64,000 bases of DNA from positions 1 through 64,000 of the forward strand of contig CBDDDI010000004.1 of the NCBI GenBank assembly GCA_965226565.1, in the 5' to 3' direction. This document shows, piece after piece, positions 18,041 to 26,113 of this stretch. The position numbers were made by a program, and so were the translations under genes. Below the pieces are notes generated by a model. That model was not told where the DNA came from, made no database searches, and saw nothing but the letters and a program-made list of their open reading frames with translations. The stretch comes from SZUA-444 sp965226565 (GTDB taxonomy: Bacteria; Bacillota; Clostridia; Oscillospirales; Ruminococcaceae). Positions within the stretch are counted from its first letter, which is position 1; each line of letters opens with the position of its first letter.

Positions 18041-18912
18041 TATTTCTCCTTCGAAGGTGGCATTTCAAAAGTAATTTTACCAGCTTTACCACTTCTAAAT
18101 TCATCAATTACAGTAATAGCAGCTCGTTCAGTATTAATTTCTCCACCAGAAATCAAAAATCCTCGTTTAGCACCAATCATTTTCAATATCTCATAACCTT
18201 CTATATCTTTTTCAGGATTGACATTATATCTACCTGTAATAGACTCAGGATAATTTTCATTTAAATATTGAAGCAATCTACAAGCTAGATGTTCTAAATC
18301 CATTATATCATCTTTAACAGCTCCAGTAAAAGCTAATCTTTCACCAACAAGCTGATCTTCAAATTTAGGCCACAAAACTCCAGGCATATCCAAAAGTTCA
18401 AGTTCTTTATTAAGACTAACCCATTGTTTACCTCTAGTAACACCAGGCCTATCCTCAACTTTTGCAATTCTTGATTTTGCCATCCTATTAATAAAAGAAG
18501 ATTTTCCTACATTAGGAATTCCAACAATCATTATTCTCATTGGTCTTCCAATCATACCTTTTGAATTCCATTTTTCTATCTGGTCTTTCAAAAGAACCTT
18601 AAGAGTAGGTAAAAATGCCTTAACACCTTTTCCACTTCTACAATCCATAGCAAGTGCAGTAATACCTTTTTTCTTATAATAACTTAGCCACATTGATGTC
18701 ATTTTAGCATCAGCAGCATCACATTTATTTAAAATAATAAGTCTTGGTTTTTGACCTACTAACTTGTCCATTTCTGGATTTCTACTACTTTGCGGTATCC
18801 TAGCATCTGTTATTTCAACTACAGCATCAACAAGAGTGATGTTTTTTTGCATCAAACGTCTTGTTTTAGTCATATGTCCAGGAAACCATTGTACAGAAGA
18901 AACTTCTGCCAT
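18040..18912 (-). CDS. rbgA: Ribosome biogenesis GTPase RbgA (YlqF)
   Basis: Circularly permuted GTPase needed for late 50S assembly. The 290-residue protein begins VQWFPGHMTKTRR. It shows the permuted motif order: G4 LNKCDAAD first, then G1 GIPNVGKSS and G3 DMPGV, with GVTRGKQW between. The C-terminal RNA-binding tail is typical. It lies between the signal peptidase genes and rnhB, the same neighbourhood (rplS-lepB-rbgA-rnhB) as in Bacillus. Confidence 0.96.
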   Translation of the reverse strand: MAEVSSVQWFPGHMTKTRRLMQKNITLVDAVVEITDARIPQSSRNPEMDKLVGQKPRLIILNKCDAADAKMTSMWLSYYKKKGITALAMDCRSGKGVKAFLPTLKVLLKDQIEKWNSKGMIGRPMRIMIVGIPNVGKSSFINRMAKSRIAKVEDRPGVTRGKQWVSLNKELELLDMPGVLWPKFEDQLVGERLAFTGAVKDDIMDLEHLACRLLQYLNENYPESITGRYNVNPEKDIEGYEILKMIGAKRGFLISGGEINTERAAITVIDEFRSGKAGKITFEMPPSKEK

Positions 18913-18926
18913 TTTGCACCTCCAAG

Positions 18927-19520
18927 TTAATTCAACTTTTTAATCCTGTCAAAAGGCCATATTCTAAAAAAAGCTTTTCCCATTATATCAGTTTCTCTAA
19001 TCATTCCAACTCTAATATCTCTGCTGTCAGTAGAAGCATTTCTATTATCTCCTAAAACAAATACATGACCAGATGGAACAGTAATAGGATATTCATAACC
19101 TTCTTCAGGCTGATATCTAGTTACTTCTTTGATAAAAGGCTCATTTCTTATTTTTCCATCAACAATAACAATTCCTCTATCAAAATCTATATCAACAACT
19201 TGATTTTCTGTTGCAACAATTCTTTTAATAATAATTTCTTCAAGTCCAAGTGATTTAATAACAACAATATCATTAACTCCAGGTTCATAAAACATTCTGC
19301 TAACAATAAGTCTATCTCCAACTCTGCTTGGATCAGATTTAGAAGAACCTACTAAAGTTGGCTCCATAGATGAACCAACTACACTAATTTGTTTATATAC
19401 AAAAATAAGCAACAAAATTACTAAAAAAGAAGCAAGCACAAATGCCTCTAACCATTCAAGAACAACAGCAGATTTAGTATTTTTGATCACAATATTACTA
19501 CCAAATTCTTCTTGGCTCAT
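18927..19520 (-). CDS. lepB: Type I signal peptidase (copy 1)
   Basis: Membrane peptidase that removes signal peptides from exported proteins. The 197-residue protein has one N-terminal membrane helix at about 22-42, the catalytic Ser51 in GSSMEPTL, the lysine box IIIKRIVATE, and the C-terminal GDNRNASTDSRD box. The ATG follows gaggtg. A paralogue lies directly upstream, 37 bases away, with Ser51 at the same position. Confidence 0.95.
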   Translation of the reverse strand: MSQEEFGSNIVIKNTKSAVVLEWLEAFVLASFLVILLLIFVYKQISVVGSSMEPTLVGSSKSDPSRVGDRLIVSRMFYEPGVNDIVVIKSLGLEEIIIKRIVATENQVVDIDFDRGIVIVDGKIRNEPFIKEVTRYQPEEGYEYPITVPSGHVFVLGDNRNASTDSRDIRVGMIRETDIMGKAFFRIWPFDRIKKLN

Positions 19521-19557
19521 TTATTTCACACCTCAATTATGGTATTTTAAAATCAAT

Positions 19558-20157
19558 TTACTTTAGAGTAGACATTCTATCCAAAGGAAAAATTCTTAAA
19601 ATAGCTTTACCCATTATATCTTTTTTATTAACCATTCCTACCAAAGGATCTCTGCTATCAGTTGAATTATTTCTGTTATCACCAAGAACAAAAACACATT
19701 CATCAGGAACTTCAACTGGATATTCAAAACCTCCTTGAGGTTCATACTTAGTAATTTCTTTAATAAAAGGTTCGTTTCTTATTTCACCATCAACACTAAC
19801 AGTTCCTTCTTCAAAATCTATATCAACTTTTTGACCTTCAGTAGCAATAACTCTTTTTATTATATTTTCACCACCATTAAGATTTTGTGCTTTTACAACA
19901 ACAATATCATTAATTTCAGGTTCATATAAAAATCTATTTATAATTAATCTATCTCCAATTTGACTAGAATTTGATTCAGAATATCCTGTTAAAGTTGGCT
20001 CCATAGAAGCGCCATATACACTAACTTGTTTTAAAATAAAAGTAAAAACTAAAATAACTACAAATAAAGCAACACATAATGATTCAAACCATTCAAGTAT
20101 TTCTTTTGAAACACTTTTATTTTTCTCTATATTATTTTCCATTTTGCTTTTATCCAT
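19558..20157 (-). CDS. lepB: Type I signal peptidase (copy 2)
   Basis: Second signal peptidase, 200 residues from the ATG at 20157 (gaggtg site); a TTG four codons upstream overlaps the ribosome site and is not used. It has a membrane helix at about 25-42, Ser51 in GASMEPTL, the lysine box NIIKRVIATE, and the GDNRNNSTDSRD box. It is closely similar to copy 1 along its whole length, so the pair arose by tandem duplication. Both active sites are intact. Confidence 0.95.
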   Translation of the reverse strand: MDKSKMENNIEKNKSVSKEILEWFESLCVALFVVILVFTFILKQVSVYGASMEPTLTGYSESNSSQIGDRLIINRFLYEPEINDIVVVKAQNLNGGENIIKRVIATEGQKVDIDFEEGTVSVDGEIRNEPFIKEITKYEPQGGFEYPVEVPDECVFVLGDNRNNSTDSRDPLVGMVNKKDIMGKAILRIFPLDRMSTLK

Positions 20158-20220
20158 TTTGCACCTCAATTATGCTTTATATCATTTTTGTCAATGCACT
20201 TATCTCCATAAAATAGCAAA

Positions 20221-20237
20221 AGGGACTTTACGTCCCT
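20221..20237 (-). terminator. Hairpin after rplS
   Basis: The stem agggac/gtccct is followed on the minus strand by a short T run. It may partly separate rplS from the signal peptidase genes. Confidence 0.6.
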
Positions 20238-20243
20238 CTTAAA

Positions 20244-20588
20244 CTAACGAATAGCTTCTTTAACCTTTGCAGCTTTACCAACTCTATCACGAAGATAGTA
20301 TAGTTTAGCACGACGTACACGGCCTTTTCTAACTATTTCTACTTTTTCAACTGATGGAGAATGAACAGGGAATACTCTTTCAATTCCACAACCGTGAGCA
20401 ACACGACGAACAGTAAATGTTTCGTTAACACCACCATGTTTTTTTGCAATAATTGTACCTTCGAATATTTGAATACGAGTTTTCTCGCCTTCCTTAATTC
20501 TAACGTGTACTTTTACAGTATCACCTATTTCAGTAACAGGTGCTTCAGCCTTTAGGCTGCTTTGTTCGATAAGTTTTAAAGCGTCCAC
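20244..20588 (-). CDS. rplS: Large-subunit ribosomal protein L19 (bL19)
   Basis: Structural protein at the interface of the 50S and 30S subunits. The 114-residue length is normal. The conserved stretches GDTVKVHVRIKEGEKTRIQ, FEGTIIAKKHGG, VRRVAHGCGIERVFPVHSP and RRAKLYYLRDR are all present. It has its own promoter and a structured leader of about 130 nt, and the lepB-rbgA-rnhB group follows. Confidence 0.97.
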   Translation of the reverse strand: MDALKLIEQSSLKAEAPVTEIGDTVKVHVRIKEGEKTRIQIFEGTIIAKKHGGVNETFTVRRVAHGCGIERVFPVHSPSVEKVEIVRKGRVRRAKLYYLRDRVGKAAKVKEAIR

Positions 20589-20639
20589 TTTATTTCCTCC
20601 TAAATTTCAGACATTCATACTCTTTACAATAAAGACAGA

Positions 20640-20710
20640 GGACTATCCGTTTAATGTCCGAGTAATTATATACTCTGGCACTAACCCCCATCACCTATAT
20701 GACGGACATC
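20640..20710 (-). ncRNA. Structured 5' leader of rplS (possible L19 leader)
   Basis: Between the promoter and rplS the RNA can fold. The 7-base segment atgtccg near its 5' side (20703-20709) pairs with cggacat (20654-20660). An inner hairpin gagta/tactc lies at 20659-20675. Further downstream, tcttta can pair with taaaga. Low-GC Gram-positive bacteria have a known autoregulatory L19 leader in this position, but I could not check the consensus. Confidence 0.5.
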
Positions 20711-20723
20711 TAAATGCTTTAAT

Positions 20724-20752
20724 ATTATATCACATTATTTGTTTTTTTACAA
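20724..20752 (-). promoter_or_regulatory. Sigma-A promoter of rplS
   Basis: On the minus strand TTGTAA (20747-20752) and TATAAT (20724-20729) are spaced by 17 bp. Confidence 0.7.
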
Positions 20753-20863
20753 CAGTTTAAAATAAATATTCTATACATTGCATTAGTATATCATATATAC
20801 TAAGTACCAAAATATATAATTATCACAAAACAAAATATATATTAAGAATTTATTTACATATTT

Positions 20864-21526
20864 TTAAGAAAATATTTCGTGATCTTGATTTAAAATTGCT
20901 GTTCTTTCAATATTAACCACATTAATCTCAAAACCTTTATATTTTTCAAATGCCTCAAAAATAAGTGATGGATTTATATTAATTTTTGTTCCAGCAGGAA
21001 GTCTGATTAACAATTCCATAGTTTTATCATTAACATTTTTTTGAATAATATCAATATACTTCTTTATATCGACAACAGAAATACCTTTTTTCTTAGTTTT
21101 CTTTTCTATTTCAATAACATCTTGATTCAAAAACTCATCAAAAATATCATTAAAAGAATTTATGTTATCTTCTTCAATTATTATTTTATACTCACTAAAA
21201 GCAATAGCAGTATGCTTGTCCTTTTGTAAATCAACTTTATTTATTTGCAATCCTCCAGGCAAAACTGCATTAAGATTTGATTGTATTTTATCAAAATCCA
21301 TTTCTTCTATTATATAAAAATCCATAATCTCAACATCACTATTAACACCTAAAGAAAGTGCCAAAGGAAACATTATATAAGCATGAGGATTAAAACCTTC
21401 AGTATACCAAACAGGAATATTAGCTCTTTTAAAAGCTCTTTGCATAGTTCTATTTAAATCTAAATGAGAAATATATTTTGCTCTATTTTTTTTAGAAAAA
21501 GTTGCTCTAATTTGAATTCTATCCAC
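20864..21526 (-). CDS. TIGR03936 family radical-SAM-linked protein (DUF2344)
   Basis: Partner protein of a radical-SAM enzyme, function unknown. The start is a GTG at 21526 with a strong ggagga, giving 220 residues beginning VDRIQIRATFSKKNRAKYISHLDLNRTMQRAF, exactly the family pattern. A GFNPHAYIMFPLALSLGV motif follows. It overlaps the end of the upstream radical-SAM gene by 8 bases, so the two are translationally coupled. In many Clostridia this pair sits ahead of rng-rplU-rpmA; that set is absent here. Confidence 0.88.
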   Translation of the reverse strand: MDRIQIRATFSKKNRAKYISHLDLNRTMQRAFKRANIPVWYTEGFNPHAYIMFPLALSLGVNSDVEIMDFYIIEEMDFDKIQSNLNAVLPGGLQINKVDLQKDKHTAIAFSEYKIIIEEDNINSFNDIFDEFLNQDVIEIEKKTKKKGISVVDIKKYIDIIQKNVNDKTMELLIRLPAGTKININPSLIFEAFEKYKGFEINVVNIERTAILNQDHEIFS

Positions 21527-23357
21527 AATATGTTCCTCCAAAATCTTTTTTAATTCCACATCCAGAACAACCTTCACTACAATTATGTGTAGTAACAGCT
21601 TCATGTGCTTTTTGATTTTCTTTTATAAAGAATTTGTGAGAAACAAGATAATCCAAATGACTCCAAGGTAAAACTTCATCATATTCTCTTTTTCTATTTG
21701 CATAAAACTCTGTATCTACTCCGCATTCATCAAAAGCTTCTTGCCATAAAGCATAGTTAAAATATTCATCCCAACCATCTAAATTACAACCTTTTTTCCA
21801 TGCTTTATAAATAACTTCGCATAATCTTCTATCACCTTTTGCAAGAACAGCTTCCAAAACACTAACATCAATATTATGCCAACTAACAGAAATTTTTCTA
21901 TTTTTGATGCAACTTAAAAGAAATTGTTGTTTTTCAGCAATAGCTTGTCTAGTAGCTTGTGGTTCAAATTGAAACGGAGTAAAAGGTTTTGGTACAAAAG
22001 TAGCACAGCTAACAGAAATACGAACACTTTTTCCACGTGGTCTATTAGGCATTTCATAAAACATGTCCACAATTTTCTGAGCCAAATCAGCTATACCTTG
22101 TAAATCCTCGTTAGTTTCAGTAGGCAATCCAAGCATAAAATAAAGTTTAACATTTGTATATCCGCCTTCAAATGCAACTTTACAAGTTCTCATAATTTCT
22201 TCTTCAGTAACATTTTTATTAATAACATCTCTAAGCCTTTGAGTTCCAGCCTCTGGAGCAAAAGTAAGGCCACTTTTTCTTACTTTTTTAATTTTCTCAA
22301 GCAACTCTTCATTAAAATTATCAATTCTAAGAGAAGGTAAAGCTAGATTAACCTTTTCTTTTTCAGTATAATCAACAAGTTTATTAAGCATATTTTCAAT
22401 ATCAGGATGATCACTAGTGCTAAGAGAAGCAAGTGAAACTTCCTCATAACCTGTAGATTCGCATAAACATTTAGTATGATTAACAATAGTGTCAGCAGAT
22501 TTATCTCTAAAAGGCCTATAAATATAACCTGATTGACAAAATCTACATCCTCTTGTACAACCACGTAAAACCTCAACAACAGCTCTATCATGAACTATTG
22601 AAGAAAATGGAACTACAAAATTCTCTGGATAATAAACTTTATCAAAATCTCTAATTACTCTTTTTCTTACTTTTTCTGGAGCATTATTTATAGGAAAGAT
22701 TTTTTCAATAGTATTATCATCATTATATTTAACATCATAAAAAGATGGTACATAAACACCTTCTATTTTACAAGCCTCTTGCAAAAATTCTTGTTTAGAT
22801 GGCCTAGAAGGTTTCATTTTTTCATAAAGCTCCATAAGCTCTAAATTTACTTCTTCACCTTCACCTAAAATAAATATATCAATAAAATCAGCCAAAGGTT
22901 CTGGATTACAAACACATGGACCACCAGCAACAACAATAGGCATCAAATCTTTTCTGTCTTTAGATTTAACAGGCAATCCAGCAAGATCAAGCATATTTAA
23001 AACAGCAGTATAAGAAAGTTCATACTGCAAAGTAAAACCAATAAAATCAAATTCTTTAATAGGATCTAAACTTTCAAGGCCATATAAAGGTATATCATTT
23101 TCTCTCATTAATTTTTCATAATCAGGTAATGGAGCAAAAACTCTTTCACACCAATAATTTTCTCTTGCATTTTTAAGTCCATATAGAATTTTCATACCAA
23201 GATGAGACATTCCAACATCATAAGTATCAGGAAAACAAAAAGCAAATCTAACATCAACTTTTGATTTATCTTTTGTGATACTACCATGTTCACCACCAAT
23301 ATATCTTGATGGTTTTTGAGCTTTTAAAAGTATTTTTTTTATTTTATCCTCTAACAT
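21519..23357 (-). CDS. TIGR03960 family B12-binding-domain radical SAM protein
   Basis: Predicted radical-SAM enzyme of unknown reaction. The 612-residue protein has a cobalamin-binding-like N-terminal domain (about 40-200). The 4Fe-4S motif CTRGCRFC (CxxxCxxC) lies near residue 270, followed by SGYIYRPFR. A TIM-barrel section ends in MLGLPTET. A Cys-rich tail (CSEGCSGCG and a final Cys-Gly) may bind another cluster. It is coupled to the TIGR03936 gene. The start ATG follows ggaggat. Confidence 0.92.
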   Translation of the reverse strand: MLEDKIKKILLKAQKPSRYIGGEHGSITKDKSKVDVRFAFCFPDTYDVGMSHLGMKILYGLKNARENYWCERVFAPLPDYEKLMRENDIPLYGLESLDPIKEFDFIGFTLQYELSYTAVLNMLDLAGLPVKSKDRKDLMPIVVAGGPCVCNPEPLADFIDIFILGEGEEVNLELMELYEKMKPSRPSKQEFLQEACKIEGVYVPSFYDVKYNDDNTIEKIFPINNAPEKVRKRVIRDFDKVYYPENFVVPFSSIVHDRAVVEVLRGCTRGCRFCQSGYIYRPFRDKSADTIVNHTKCLCESTGYEEVSLASLSTSDHPDIENMLNKLVDYTEKEKVNLALPSLRIDNFNEELLEKIKKVRKSGLTFAPEAGTQRLRDVINKNVTEEEIMRTCKVAFEGGYTNVKLYFMLGLPTETNEDLQGIADLAQKIVDMFYEMPNRPRGKSVRISVSCATFVPKPFTPFQFEPQATRQAIAEKQQFLLSCIKNRKISVSWHNIDVSVLEAVLAKGDRRLCEVIYKAWKKGCNLDGWDEYFNYALWQEAFDECGVDTEFYANRKREYDEVLPWSHLDYLVSHKFFIKENQKAHEAVTTHNCSEGCSGCGIKKDFGGTYCG

Positions 23358-23445
23358 TTATATCCTCCAAATTTTACAACAAATATAGTAAAACTAAATT
23401 TTTAAAACACTATGTAATTATATCTCAATTTTTAAAAAACTTCAA

Positions 23446-24036
23446 CTACAACAAAACTTCTGACAAAATTACATATAATACTGACACATATAAAGAAAGA
23501 TTAATACCATTTTTTAGACTATAAATTATAGCAAATATAATAACTATACTTAAACAAAAAATACTTACAGCTTTTTTTATAATAATATTATATTTCACAA
23601 AAAATCTATCTATAAAAATAGATAATATTTTGCCACCATCCGTATATCTAAATGGAATTAAATTAAGTATGCCAATTAATAAATTAAATACAGCAAAAAT
23701 CTTAGCAGAAAAAGTATTATTAAATAAATAATAAAACACAAAAAACAAAGTGAAATTAATAATAACACCAGCAATAAGTATAAAAACATCTTGAACAAAA
23801 TTTGTAATTTTACTATTATTTAGATTTATTTTTATTCCTGCACCATAAAAAGTCATACGTTCAACATTCACATCACAAATACACATCGCAATAATATGTC
23901 CAAACTCATGCAAAATACAAGTCACAAGACAAAACAGCATGTAATTTGTACCTGTTATTAACATAGAAAGAGCAATTACTGCAAAAAAGCTAAACATAAT
24001 CCTGACTTCAATATTAAATATTTTAAATTTTAACAT
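23446..24036 (-). CDS. M50 family membrane metalloprotease, SpoIVFB-like
   Basis: Intramembrane site-2 protease, possibly the sporulation enzyme that processes pro-sigma-K. It has about 196 residues and several transmembrane helices, the zinc motif HEFGH in a helix near residue 45, and the second metal motif LNLIPFRYTDGGKIL (NxxPxxxxDGG). Two starts are possible: the ATG at 24036 (14-base overlap with the upstream gene, preferred) or at 24057; neither has a clear ribosome site, which fits coupling. It is preceded by a single-helix protein in the place of SpoIVFA and lies next to spoVM. Confidence 0.82.
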   Translation of the reverse strand: MLKFKIFNIEVRIMFSFFAVIALSMLITGTNYMLFCLVTCILHEFGHIIAMCICDVNVERMTFYGAGIKINLNNSKITNFVQDVFILIAGVIINFTLFFVFYYLFNNTFSAKIFAVFNLLIGILNLIPFRYTDGGKILSIFIDRFFVKYNIIIKKAVSIFCLSIVIIFAIIYSLKNGINLSLYVSVLYVILSEVLL

Positions 24037-24301
24037 CGATATATTTAGATATAGCATTATAAATATCAGCTATTTCTTCTTCTAAATTAACACTGCTATT
24101 AATTTTATCACTAAATTGGCTCACAATTTTTTCCGCTGTTTTTGGTTTAACCAAATTCATAATAATAATTACAGCAATTACAATCAAACATATCACTAAT
24201 TGAATTAAAAAAATATCAATAAAACCTATTTTCCTTTTAGGCTCTTGATACTCTTCCTCAATTATCTCAACAACATTTTCTTCACAATCTATATTCTCCA
24301 T
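24023..24301 (-). CDS. Small bitopic membrane protein, possible minimal SpoIVFA-like partner
   Basis: Protein of 92 residues that I do not recognise by motif. It has an acidic N-terminal cytoplasmic segment (about 1-22), one transmembrane helix at about 27-49, and about 40 outer residues that look helical. The ATG has a strong aaggagg. Its stop overlaps the start of the M50 protease. Position and topology match SpoIVFA, which anchors SpoIVFB, but the LytM/M23-like domain found in SpoIVFA is missing. The function is inferred from context only. Confidence 0.7.
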   Translation of the reverse strand: MENIDCEENVVEIIEEEYQEPKRKIGFIDIFLIQLVICLIVIAVIIIMNLVKPKTAEKIVSQFSDKINSSVNLEEEIADIYNAISKYIDVKI

Positions 24302-24323
24302 GTATAAGCCTCCTTTTCTATTA

Positions 24324-24331
24324 ATTGTATT
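24324..24331 (-). promoter_or_regulatory. Candidate -10 element for the SpoIVF-like pair (sigma-E-like)
   Basis: On the minus strand AATACAAT matches 7 of 8 positions of the Bacillus sigma-E -10 consensus (CATACAAT). GTATACA lies 15 bases upstream as a weak -35. An overlapping TATAAT could instead serve sigma-A, but it has no good -35. Confidence 0.3.
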
Positions 24332-24388
24332 ATAAAAAAAGAGTTTGTATACCGGAAATACAAATTAAAAATAACGCACAATAAAATA

Positions 24389-24415
24389 GGAAACTTTTTA
24401 TAATAAAAAGTTTCC
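24389..24415 (-). terminator. Terminator of the yicC-to-spoVM operon
   Basis: An 11-bp perfect stem (24389-24399 with 24405-24415) lies 9 bases after the spoVM stop. A T-rich tract follows on the minus strand. Confidence 0.75.
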
Positions 24416-24424
24416 AGAAAAAAA

Positions 24425-24508
24425 TTATTCTTTTATTTTTTTAATTCCAAAAATCATACGAAATATTCCTGAAATAAACTTTGGTGGTTTAACAACAACA
24501 ATCTTCAT
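24425..24508 (-). CDS. spoVM: Stage V sporulation protein M (SpoVM) microprotein
   Basis: A 27-residue amphipathic peptide that in Bacillus recognises the curved forespore membrane and anchors the spore coat through SpoIVA. The ATG at 24508 has a strong aggagg at 24515-24520. The sequence begins MKIVVVKPPKFISGIFRMI and ends in a basic IKKIKE. It matches Bacillus SpoVM (MKFYTIKLPKFLGGIVRAM...) in length, the K-P-K-F motif, and the G-I-x-R segment. It lies downstream of thiN, and the Bacillus order prpC-prkC-rsgA-rpe-thiN-spoVM is nearly the same, which makes the call strong. Such a short gene is easily missed. Confidence 0.9.
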   Translation of the reverse strand: MKIVVVKPPKFISGIFRMIFGIKKIKE

Positions 24509-24569
24509 AATAATTCCTCCTATGTAAGAATCTCATAGTTCATATTATGCAGTAATAAAAAATTGGTGA

Positions 24570-25211
24570 TTATAATTTTGACTGTATTATAACTAATTTT
24601 CCATCATCAACAGATATTTTTGCAAAATTTTCAATTATTTCATTAGAAATTCCAATTGGAAAAGATTGAGTTAAAACACTATTATCCAAAGTATATTTTG
24701 TACCATCTATTGAAACACCTTGAGATTTTTCTGTGAAAGAAAACACAGATAAACTATATCCATAAATATTTTCAATAATAGTTTCATCATTTTTAATCAT
24801 AGTAACAACATCATGTTCTCCAACAAATTTACCTTTTGCACCATTATCAATAATATAAGATAACGATTGTAAATTAGCAAAAGTATGATCAATCCTGTTT
24901 CCTAAACCGCCAAAAATAATAAAATCTTTAAAACCTTTTGACAAACAATGTTTGATTGCCAAATTTGTATCAGTATCATCTTTTTCACAATTATATTCAT
25001 CAATTTCACCACATTCTTTTGGAACAAATCCTAAAGAATCAAAATCACCAATACAATAATCAGGTTTAATTCCACAATCTCTTGCAAGTCTATATCCAGA
25101 ATCTGCACAAACAACATAGCTATTATCAAATTTATAAGACAAAACAAAATCTATATTGTCATAATCTCCACCAGTAAAAATTATACACTTTTTCACTTTC
25201 TTAATTCCCAT
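24570..25211 (-). CDS. thiN: Thiamine pyrophosphokinase
   Basis: Transfers pyrophosphate from ATP to thiamine to make the cofactor thiamine diphosphate. The 213-residue protein has CADSGYRLARDCGIKPDYCIGDFDSLG and the EKDDTDTNLAIKHCL motif, the family's ATP and Mg sites. GGLGNRIDHTFANLQ follows. The C-terminal half is the thiamine-binding beta domain (EKSQGVSIDGTKY). The start may be the ATG at 25211 (19-base overlap with rsgA) or a GTG at 25196 (GTGA overlap); neither has a strong ribosome site. Confidence 0.92.
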   Translation of the reverse strand: MGIKKVKKCIIFTGGDYDNIDFVLSYKFDNSYVVCADSGYRLARDCGIKPDYCIGDFDSLGFVPKECGEIDEYNCEKDDTDTNLAIKHCLSKGFKDFIIFGGLGNRIDHTFANLQSLSYIIDNGAKGKFVGEHDVVTMIKNDETIIENIYGYSLSVFSFTEKSQGVSIDGTKYTLDNSVLTQSFPIGISNEIIENFAKISVDDGKLVIIQSKL

Positions 25212-26089
25212 TCTTTTATTTTTTTAGCCTCATCAAACATTTGAACATAACTATCATGACGTGATTTAGATATATCTCCATTTTCAACAGCCTCTAAAAT
25301 CTTGCAACCTTTTTCTTTTGTATGAGAACAATCATGAAATTTACATTTACCTAAATACTCATTAAACTCCACAAAACAATCTTCTATATTTTCTTTAAAA
25401 ATAATATCATATTTATTTGTCTCCATAGTTGAAAAACCAGGAGTATCTGCAACATATCCGCCACAATTAAGTTTGTACATTTCAACATGACGTGTTGTAT
25501 GTTTGCCTCTGCCAAGTTTATCACTAATTTGATTAGTAGGTAAATTAAGAGAAGGCAAAATATTATTCAAAAGTGTTGATTTTCCAACACCTGAATTTCC
25601 TGTAAATGCACTAAATTTACCTTTTAAAATTTCAGTTACTTCATCCACTCCATCAGAAGTGTTGTTATCCACACATATAACATTTATTCCTGCTTTTTTA
25701 TAAACATCTTGAATTTGCTTACCAAGATCTAAATCTACTTTTGTAATAACAATCTGAGGAATTATCCCTTTATAAACACAAACAGCAATAAATTTATCAA
25801 GTATATAAAAATTTGGTTGTGGACGACAAGATGAAACAACAAAAACAATTTGATCTAAATTAGCAAGAGGTGGTCTTATTAAATAATTTTTTCTCTCAAG
25901 AACTTTATCTATAACAAATTCTTCATTAGAAATTTTCTCTAAAACCACATTATCTCCACAACATGGAGCAATATTTTTTTTTCTAAAAATACCTCTAGCC
26001 TTACATTCAAATACGCCTTCGGGAGTATCTACAAAATAGATACCCCCGATAGATTTTATAATAATACCTTCGTTATAATAATTTTTCAT
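25193..26089 (-). CDS. rsgA: Small-subunit biogenesis GTPase RsgA (YloQ/CpgA)
   Basis: GTPase that helps mature the 30S subunit. The 298-residue protein has an N-terminal OB fold (about 1-65). Its permuted GTPase domain has ITKVDL (G4) before GNSGVGKSTLLN (G1) and DTPGFS (G3). The zinc-binding end has CKFHDCSHTKEKGC. It sits between prkC and thiN in the conserved Clostridia/Bacillus operon; rpe, which lies between rsgA and thiN in Bacillus, is absent here. Confidence 0.96.
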   Translation of the reverse strand: MKNYYNEGIIIKSIGGIYFVDTPEGVFECKARGIFRKKNIAPCCGDNVVLEKISNEEFVIDKVLERKNYLIRPPLANLDQIVFVVSSCRPQPNFYILDKFIAVCVYKGIIPQIVITKVDLDLGKQIQDVYKKAGINVICVDNNTSDGVDEVTEILKGKFSAFTGNSGVGKSTLLNNILPSLNLPTNQISDKLGRGKHTTRHVEMYKLNCGGYVADTPGFSTMETNKYDIIFKENIEDCFVEFNEYLGKCKFHDCSHTKEKGCKILEAVENGDISKSRHDSYVQMFDEAKKIKEWELRK

Positions 26090-26113
26090 AATAATTTCCT
26101 AAATTATTTTTTG

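Noticed and set aside
21527..21604. Longer N terminus of the TIGR03936 protein
   Set aside because: It lies inside the radical-SAM gene and encodes unrelated sequence; the GTG at 21526 has ggagga and gives the family N terminus.
22343..22591. Hydrophobic Leu/Ile-rich reading frames opposite or inside larger genes (here and many others)
   Set aside because: They are shadows of AT-rich codons in the real genes, lack ribosome sites and have no family similarity.
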